Positions 59,411 through 64,000 of a stretch of 64,000 nucleotides of DNA are shown one piece after another (position 1 is the first letter of the stretch; each line of letters opens with the position of its first letter). The position numbers and the translations under genes are program-made. Source of the stretch: an uncultured bacterium (GTDB taxonomy: Bacteria; Bacteroidota; Bacteroidia; Bacteroidales; Bacteroidaceae); contig CAJMSE010000016.1 in assembly GCA_905216025.1 (NCBI GenBank), forward strand, positions 1-64,000. The letters run 5' to 3'. A model generated the notes under the pieces. That model was not told the origin of the DNA and made no database searches. It saw nothing but the letters and a program-made list of their open reading frames with translations.

Positions 59411-61180
59411 TCATTCCCGTTCTATCCATCCGAGGTTGTCGCCGCGGCGTACCTTTGCACCCTGCTTTGCAGAAACCTCGACGAGCTTGCCGCCGATAGC
59501 TGCCGGCACGGGAACGATCTCGCCCCACTTGGCCTGTATGTAGCAGAACACATCACCCTCGGCATATTTCTGACCGATGAACGGTTCGAGACACGGGGCA
59601 CACTCACCCTCGCCGCTGAACTGATAGTAAAGCTGTCCGGCAACGGGAGCGACCACGGCGTCGGCCTTGGCATGCTTGAACTCTGCAAGCTGCTCGGGCG
59701 TGAACTTCTGACCGAGACGCTCATCCTTGGCCTTCTGCAGGTCGGCAAGAAAGTTTTTCTTGGCCTGACCGCTCTTGTAGTTGCGGTACTGCTCGGGGTG
59801 CATGGCCAGTTCGAATAGTTCCTCGTCGTCGCAGCCGGTATCCCAGCCGTTCTCTGCCATCTCTTTCCTGAATCCGTCGAGCGCATCGGGAATGAGCGTG
59901 TGCGGGTCTTCGTCGGTGAACTGGCGGTTCTGCTTCGCTGCGAGCTTTACCAGCTCTTCGTCGATATTTCCCGGAATCTTTCCGCTCTTGCCCAGAATCA
60001 TGCCCCACATCGAGTCGTCCATCATCACGAAGCGTCCCTTGCCCTGTGTCATGGTGAGCAGGTTCATGAGCGCGATGTTCTTGACATACTGCGAGAACGG
60101 CGTAACGAGTGGCGGATAGCCTACACGCGGCCATACATACTCAACCTCCTGGAACAGGCGCACGAGCATGTCGTCCATCGACAGCTCAGGCTCTCCCTTG
60201 CCGCGGAGTATGCCGTTGATGACATTGCGGATGCCGCCGAGGTCGGCCATCATCGAGCCCATCATGCCGCCGGGGAGCCCGCAACCGAGCAGCAGCGACG
60301 ACATGTGCTTGTTGGCAGGGTTGATGAAATAGCCCAGCCACTCGTCGATGAACTCCTGCGTGAGCGAGCGTGCCTGCATATAGGCGTTCATGTTTATCTC
60401 CGGCACATCGAATCCTTCGTTCTTCAGCATGCTCTGCACCGATATGATATCGGGATGAACCTTGCCCCACGACAGCGGTTCGATGGCAGTGTCGATGATG
60501 TCGGCACCGTTGTTGCACACTTCGAGGATGCTGGCCATCGACAGGCCGGGGCCGCTATGGCCATGATACTGAATGATGATATCGGGGTGTTTGGTCTTTA
60601 TGGCACGTGTCAGGGCACCGAGCATCGCCGGCTGGCCTATTCCGGCCATGTCCTTTAAGCAAATCTCCTGTGCGCCGGCAGCTATCACCTGGTCGGCAAT
60701 GTTGCTGTAATACTCGACCGTATGCACGGGAGATGTGGTGATGCAGAGCGTTGCCTGCGGCGTCATTCCCGCCTCGGCAGCCCACCTGATGCTGGGGATG
60801 ATGTTGCGGACATCGTTCAGACCGCAGAAAATACGGGGGATATCGACTCCCTGGGCATGCTTGACCTTATACATCAGGCGGCGCACGTCGTCGGGCACGG
60901 GATACATGCGGAGGGCGTTGAGACCGCGGTCGAGCATGTGTGTCTTTATCCCGACCTCATTGAACGGACGGCAGAAAGCCCTCACAGCCTCGTTAGGATT
61001 CTCACCGGCCAGCAGGTTGACCTGCTCGAAGGCTCCTCCATTTGTCTCGACACGGGCAAAGCATCCCATATCTATTATCACAGGAGCAATGCGCTCCAAC
61101 TGATCCTTGCGTGGCTGGAACTTCCCTGAAGACTGCCACATGTCCCGATATACGAGACTGAATTGAATTTTCTTTTTCAT
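59411..61180 (-). CDS. carboxyltransferase-type oxaloacetate decarboxylase/pyruvate carboxylase subunit B
   Basis: A 589-residue protein. Residues about 10-300 form the TIM-barrel carboxyltransferase domain with metal site YRDMWQS, the carbamylated-Lys motif ICLKDMAG and metal His pair in YHGHSGPG. A helical linker (PYC_OADA-type) follows. The last 80 residues have a biotinyl-like fold (VVAPVAGQLYYQFSGEG, GGKLVEVSAKQGAKVRRGD). The biotin-acceptor AMKM motif is not there; IQAKWGEI stands in its place, so the protein may be unbiotinylated and use a separate carrier, or do a biotin-independent reaction. The -7 element is at 61245-61252. The HD gene follows by 1 base. Confidence 0.86.
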   Translation of the reverse strand: MKKKIQFSLVYRDMWQSSGKFQPRKDQLERIAPVIIDMGCFARVETNGGAFEQVNLLAGENPNEAVRAFCRPFNEVGIKTHMLDRGLNALRMYPVPDDVRRLMYKVKHAQGVDIPRIFCGLNDVRNIIPSIRWAAEAGMTPQATLCITTSPVHTVEYYSNIADQVIAAGAQEICLKDMAGIGQPAMLGALTRAIKTKHPDIIIQYHGHSGPGLSMASILEVCNNGADIIDTAIEPLSWGKVHPDIISVQSMLKNEGFDVPEINMNAYMQARSLTQEFIDEWLGYFINPANKHMSSLLLGCGLPGGMMGSMMADLGGIRNVINGILRGKGEPELSMDDMLVRLFQEVEYVWPRVGYPPLVTPFSQYVKNIALMNLLTMTQGKGRFVMMDDSMWGMILGKSGKIPGNIDEELVKLAAKQNRQFTDEDPHTLIPDALDGFRKEMAENGWDTGCDDEELFELAMHPEQYRNYKSGQAKKNFLADLQKAKDERLGQKFTPEQLAEFKHAKADAVVAPVAGQLYYQFSGEGECAPCLEPFIGQKYAEGDVFCYIQAKWGEIVPVPAAIGGKLVEVSAKQGAKVRRGDNLGWIERE

Positions 61181-61244
61181 ATCGTTACTTTAAAATGTTC
61201 TGCCTGGTTATTCCCAAGTTCCGATACGTGTATTATTATGGATG

Positions 61245-61252
61245 CAAAAGTA
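61245..61252 (-). promoter_or_regulatory. -7 element of the carboxyltransferase-HD operon
   Basis: Minus-strand TACTTTTG (61252 to 61245), 64 bases before the ATG at 61180. It lies between the end of queF and this gene. Confidence 0.55.
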
Positions 61253-61314
61253 ATAAAAATTATCGTGGACAGGAAAGCATCACGCCCTAAATCCCGCAAG
61301 TTTTAACATTTATA

Positions 61315-61782
61315 TTACAATATGGCATGCCCGGTGAGGCGCCGTTCCGCCAGCTGTTCATACTTCGTGCCGGGCCGGCCGTAGTTGGCATACGGGTAGA
61401 TGCTGATGCCGCCGCGGGGCGTGAAGATGCCGACGACCTCTATATACTTAGGGTCCATCAGTCTGACGAGGTCTTTCATGATGGTGTTCACGCAGTCTTC
61501 ATGGAAGTCGCCGTGGTTGCGGAAGCTGAAAAGATAGAGCTTAAGGCTCTTGCTCTCCACCATGCGCTCGCCCGGCAGATACATTATCTTTATCTCGGCG
61601 AAGTCTGGCTGGCCAGTAATTGGGCACAGCGAGGTGAACTCGGGGCAGTTGAACTGCACCCAATAGTCGTTCTCGGGGTGTTTGTTCAGGAAGGTCTCCA
61701 GCACCTCCGGTGCATAGTCCATCGAGTATTTTGTCGCGGACCCGAGAGCCTGCAGGCCCTCATCTTTTCTTGTTTCAGTCAT
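61315..61782 (-). CDS. queF: NADPH-dependent 7-cyano-7-deazaguanine reductase
   Basis: Cytoplasmic enzyme reducing preQ0 to preQ1 in queuosine (tRNA) synthesis. A 155-residue unimodular QueF: catalytic Cys53 and Asp60 lie in FTSLCPITGQPDFAEI, the NADPH-site motif is ESKSLKLYLFSFRNHGDFHED, and GGISIYPYANYG follows. It is downstream of the queuosine-precursor transporter gene by 127 bases on the same strand, so the pair likely share a transcript under the riboswitch at 62594-62630. A 9-base CCCAT repeat lies just before its ATG. Other queuosine genes are not in the window. Confidence 0.96.
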   Translation of the reverse strand: MTETRKDEGLQALGSATKYSMDYAPEVLETFLNKHPENDYWVQFNCPEFTSLCPITGQPDFAEIKIMYLPGERMVESKSLKLYLFSFRNHGDFHEDCVNTIMKDLVRLMDPKYIEVVGIFTPRGGISIYPYANYGRPGTKYEQLAERRLTGHAIL

Positions 61783-61793
61783 TGTTTCTTTTT

Positions 61794-61820
61794 ATTTATG
61801 GGATAGATGGGAGGCATGGG
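61794..61820 (-). repeat. 9-base CCCATnnnT repeat before queF
   Basis: Three units on the minus strand: CCCATGCCT (61820-61812), CCCATCTAT (61811-61803), CCCATAAAT (61802-61794), ending 11 bases before the queF ATG. Same pattern as ahead of uvrA. Confidence 0.75.
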
Positions 61821-61909
61821 ATAAAGGCATGTCAACAGTTTATCCTGCAAGGCCTTTAACTCCAGGGCGCTCCGTGATAATCGATAATCCCGTTAACTCC
61901 ACAGACTCC

Positions 61910-62590
61910 TTAAAATTTAAATATATTATAGTCGATATCCCGGTCATATACATCCGCGCCCTCATAGCGCTTGGTGAACCGCACCACGCGGATGGTGACG
62001 GGCAGTACGACAATCTCATACAACGTCTTCAGCACCACCTGCGAGATTATCAGCGACGGCATCTCCTCCAGCGGGACCACACCCGACAAGGCCAGCGGGA
62101 AGAAGATGAGCGAGTCGGCCGTCTCGCCGAAAACCGTGCTGAGGATGGCACGCACGGAGAAGTTACGCCCTGCCGACGACACCTTCATGCGGCTCATCAC
62201 GTAGGCATTGATGAACGACCCGACGAGAAAGGCCACGAACGAGGCGGCGGCAATGCGCGGAGCGAGTCCGAAGACGGCATGAAAGCCCTCATCGCCGTTC
62301 CAGTAAGGAGCGCCGGGGATGGCATCGGCCGCCGCTCCGAAGAGCACGAAAAGGAAGTTCATGGCGAATCCCGTCCATATCAGCATGCGGGCACGGCCAT
62401 AGCCCCACACCTCACAGACGCAGTCATTGATGATATAAGACACGGGAAATACGATAAGTCCGCCGGTGATGTTCACCGGTCCTAATGCTATTTGCTTGGT
62501 CTCAAGCACGTTTGCCGTAATGAGGCAGACGCAGAACAGTATGCCGAATAGCATGAACAGCACACTGACTTGCCGGTTGTCGTGTTTCAT
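61910..62590 (-). CDS. queuosine precursor transporter (YhhQ/VUT family)
   Basis: A 226-residue inner-membrane protein with six helices of the YhhQ/VUT family, which brings preQ0/preQ1-type bases into the cell. Family marks are CLITANVLETKQIALG near residue 22, VFPVSYIINDCVCEVWGYGRAR, WTGFAMNFLFVLF, and VRAILSTVFGETADSLIFFPLAL. The ATG at 62590 lies just after the preQ1-I-like aptamer, so translation should fall when preQ1 is plentiful. queF follows on the same strand. A vitamin or other purine substrate cannot be excluded from the sequence, but the riboswitch supports a queuosine precursor. Confidence 0.93.
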   Translation of the reverse strand: MKHDNRQVSVLFMLFGILFCVCLITANVLETKQIALGPVNITGGLIVFPVSYIINDCVCEVWGYGRARMLIWTGFAMNFLFVLFGAAADAIPGAPYWNGDEGFHAVFGLAPRIAAASFVAFLVGSFINAYVMSRMKVSSAGRNFSVRAILSTVFGETADSLIFFPLALSGVVPLEEMPSLIISQVVLKTLYEIVVLPVTIRVVRFTKRYEGADVYDRDIDYNIFKF

Positions 62591-62593
62591 TTT

Positions 62594-62630
62594 CTTGTTT
62601 TTTTAAGGAGGTTAGACAAGCACTCCATCA
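62594..62630 (-). promoter_or_regulatory. preQ1-I riboswitch-like pseudoknot
   Basis: On the minus strand: P1 5' strand GGAG (62626-62623), loop with CTTG (62620-62617), then CTAAC, P1 3' strand CTCC (62610-62607), A-rich linker TTAAAAAAA, and P2 3' strand CAAG (62597-62594). P1 and P2 nest as an H-type pseudoknot, with the conserved UAAC before the P1 strand and the UUAA(A-rich)CAAG tail of preQ1-I aptamers. The P2 strand lies three bases before the ATG of the transporter, so ligand binding should block ribosome access. A longer P1 using GGAGG further upstream is also possible. Confidence 0.8.
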
Positions 62631-62708
62631 TCATTATGCCTCCGACGAAACCATAAAAGCAAAAGCAATCACCGCCGGAATGGCGTGGCTAAGCACCGGA
62701 AGCGGATG

Positions 62709-62726
62709 CAAAGATACGCAAATTTA
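62709..62726 (-). promoter_or_regulatory. -7 elements upstream of the preQ1-like leader
   Basis: Two minus-strand TAnnTTTG matches, TATCTTTG (62716-62709) and TAAATTTG (62726-62719). Either would give a leader of about 100-130 bases holding the riboswitch. TTGTG lies about 20 bases upstream of the first. Confidence 0.5.
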
Positions 62727-62758
62727 TCGGGATACGCACAATGAATGCATGCCTTTTG

Positions 62759-62790
62759 TTTGGTAATATCAGGGATTTGGTGTATATTTG
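62759..62790 (+). promoter_or_regulatory. promoter of the MNT-HEPN pair
   Basis: TTTG at 62759-62762, 20 bases, TATATTTG at 62783-62790. The ATG at 62815 follows 24 bases later; longer frames from 62788 start inside the -7 element. Confidence 0.78.
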
Positions 62791-62814
62791 CAGGATATAC
62801 AATACCCTTGCCGA

Positions 62815-63129
62815 ATGAGGAACAATACAATAGAACTGATAAGAAGCATGGCTGCCAAAACGTTGCCAGCCGGTTCACAGGCCATACTTTATGGCTCGCA
62901 AGCACGCGGTGATGCTCATGCAGATTCTGATTGGGACATCTTGATACTGCTGAACAAGGAACGGCTGGAGCAGGCTGATTATGACAATGTGAGCTACCCG
63001 TTCGTGCTATTAGGATGCGATATCGGGGAAGAGATTAATCCCATCATGTATACGACAAAAGAATGGGAGAAATACCGCATCACCCCGTTTTATGAAAATG
63101 TAAAGAACGACGGAATTAATTTGATATGA
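62815..63129 (+). CDS. MNT-type nucleotidyltransferase, putative antitoxin
   Basis: A 104-residue minimal nucleotidyltransferase. The family signature is complete at the front: G27-S28 in YGSQARGD and the metal Asp pair D39 and D41 in SDWDILIL. Many MNT proteins partner HEPN RNases and silence them by adding nucleotides near the active site; here the HEPN gene follows after 9 bases. The start ATG at 62815 is placed by the promoter, giving MRNNTIELIR as N-terminus. C-terminal part includes YTTKEWEKY, typical of this group. Its genomic place, beside queuosine and carbohydrate genes, shows no other mobile element. Confidence 0.86.
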   Translation: MRNNTIELIRSMAAKTLPAGSQAILYGSQARGDAHADSDWDILILLNKERLEQADYDNVSYPFVLLGCDIGEEINPIMYTTKEWEKYRITPFYENVKNDGINLI

Positions 63130-63138
63130 TAATAATGT

Positions 63139-63525
63139 ATGGACACAGAAGAACGCCAAATACTGACAAACCTACAAATTGCTAAAGCACACCGCTTCCT
63201 CAATCAAGCCGAAGAAATGTGTGCAATGGAACATTGGGATATGGCAGCCAACAGATTTTATTATGCCTGCTTTCATGCCGTACAAGGTCTGTTCATTGCT
63301 AAAGGTATATCCGGTCACACTCATTCCGGATGTATCACCCAATTCAGCCTACACTTCATAAAGACAGGACTTATCGAAAAGACACACGGCAGCTTCTTGG
63401 CCAGAATGATGCAATTACGGCAGAAAGCAGATTACAACTGCGCTTATGAAATAACCAAAGAAGAAGTTAGGGATATTGTCGACCAGTCACATTTATTTGT
63501 TAAGATGATAGAAGACATTATATAA
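63139..63525 (+). CDS. HEPN-domain protein, putative toxin RNase
   Basis: A 128-residue helical protein with the HEPN signature: R39 and H46 in RFYYACFH (R-x6-H), in the all-helical context NQAEEMCAMEHWDMAAN. LRQKADYNC fits the conserved tail region (RxKADY). HEPN proteins with R-x4-6-H are metal-independent RNases; with the MNT partner they form type VII-like toxin-antitoxin systems. The adjacent MNT gene, 9 bases upstream with a shared promoter, fits antitoxin-first order. Whether it is active is not shown by sequence alone. A -7 or terminator between it and the next gene was not found. Confidence 0.85.
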   Translation: MDTEERQILTNLQIAKAHRFLNQAEEMCAMEHWDMAANRFYYACFHAVQGLFIAKGISGHTHSGCITQFSLHFIKTGLIEKTHGSFLARMMQLRQKADYNCAYEITKEEVRDIVDQSHLFVKMIEDII

Positions 63526-63556
63526 ATAAACCACTCTTGAATATCATAAACAAATA

Positions 63557-64000
63557 ATGAACAGAATAATGAAATACCTGTCGGCTGCGGCGATGATTCT
63601 TGCAGGCTGGCCGATGGCGGTCAACGGACAATCATCATACAGGGACAGCTTTCTAAAGCCATCGGACGAGAACCGCCCGCTGATTATCTGGCAATGGATG
63701 GACGGCCTCGTCACGAAAGAGGGAATAACGGAAGACCTTGAGGCCTTCAAGGCCGCAGGGCTGGCCGGGGTGCAGAACTTCCAGATAGGCGGCGACATGC
63801 AGAGCCTCGTCGGCGACCCGACGTGCGCCATAGGCAGCGACAAATGGAAAGCCATGATGCGTTGGGCTATGGAGGAATGCAAGCGGTTAGGACTGAGTTT
63901 CGGCACGCACAACTGCCCGGGATGGTCGTCAAGCGCCTACGGCAACGTCACACCGGAATACTCGATGCAGAAGCTCGTATACTCGGAGGTGATGGTCGAT
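63557..64000 (+). CDS. GH106-like alpha-L-rhamnosidase, 3' end beyond window
   Basis: The first 148 codons of an open frame that runs off the window. A signal peptide (IMKYLSAAAMILAGWPMA) ends near NGQ. The mature part, DSFLKPSDENRPLIIWQWMDGLVTKEGI, AFKAAGLAGVQNFQIGG and GLSFGTHNCPGWSSSAYG, matches the N-terminus of GH106-type rhamnosidases (PxxWWHWMNG... pattern). Full-length members have about 900-1100 residues, so most of the gene is missing. It suggests that pectin or rhamnogalacturonan breakdown genes continue to the right; the GH105 enzyme at 38991 would act on products of the same polymer. Confidence 0.8.
   Translation, partial: MNRIMKYLSAAAMILAGWPMAVNGQSSYRDSFLKPSDENRPLIIWQWMDGLVTKEGITEDLEAFKAAGLAGVQNFQIGGDMQSLVGDPTCAIGSDKWKAMMRWAMEECKRLGLSFGTHNCPGWSSSAYGNVTPEYSMQKLVYSEVMVD

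Noticed and set aside
61783..61909. Second preQ1 riboswitch before queF
   Set aside because: No P1/P2 pairing that fits the aptamer could be drawn; only the 9-base repeat and unstructured sequence are seen.

Overview
The window looks like a chromosomal stretch of a Bacteroidales bacterium, most likely Prevotellaceae. Three things point there. Upstream of many genes a Bacteroidota-type promoter can be read (TTTG, 19-20 bases, TAnnTTTG). Several secreted proteins end in type IX secretion (T9SS) sorting-like domains or a gliding-motility-type C-terminal domain. The gene families (DUF3078 barrel, C25 gingipain-like protease, DUF1573, GH105/GH106, POT/S9 peptide use) fit as well. No rRNA, tRNA, CRISPR array, insertion sequence or prophage was recognised.

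Layout. 1-3072: xylose catabolism (xylB-xylA, minus strand) ending in an odd A/C-rich tract. 3185-27252: a large exopolysaccharide locus. Its first operon (3292-14037, plus) encodes a stand-alone response regulator, an initiating sugar transferase with a degenerate receiver-like N-terminus, a half-size TolC-like outer-membrane protein, a Wzz-like chain-length protein with a degenerate kinase domain, a Wzy-like polymerase and four glycosyltransferases (GTs). A Wzx-type flippase and a GT follow from their own promoter. Then come several short GT transcription units in both orientations, one hexapeptide acyltransferase, and a mirrored GT4-GT2-GT2-GT4 set that looks like a duplication. Together these would initiate, assemble, flip, polymerise and export a heteropolysaccharide. 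No nucleotide-sugar biosynthesis genes and no Wza-type export protein are present.

27262-40829: two small winged-helix or unknown proteins, aspS, then a minus-strand group of secreted proteins (a large C25 protease with FG-GAP repeats, a BspA-like LRR protein, and a broken tail-fibre-like gene with a T9SS tail), a GH105 enzyme and a DUF1573 protein. 40846-54601: a DUF3078 barrel protein and a nuclease-like protein, then a long co-oriented run pyrG-yidC-S9 peptidase-MFS-LysM/BPP-porin-POT, suggesting cell-envelope and peptide use. 55157-64000: a T9SS type B-like protein, uvrA, an HD hydrolase, a carboxyltransferase-type protein, queF, a queuosine-precursor transporter preceded by a convincing preQ1-I-like riboswitch, an MNT/HEPN toxin-antitoxin-type pair and the start of a GH106 rhamnosidase.

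The most unusual feature is in the non-coding DNA. Four of the five gene-free gaps of more than 300 bases carry degenerate tandem phrases, nearly all with the same period of exactly 22 bases but with different sequences. They lie at 14068-14199, 29890-29977, 30063-30130, 38653-38784 (followed by a 21-base set) and 54835-54990, always beside promoters.
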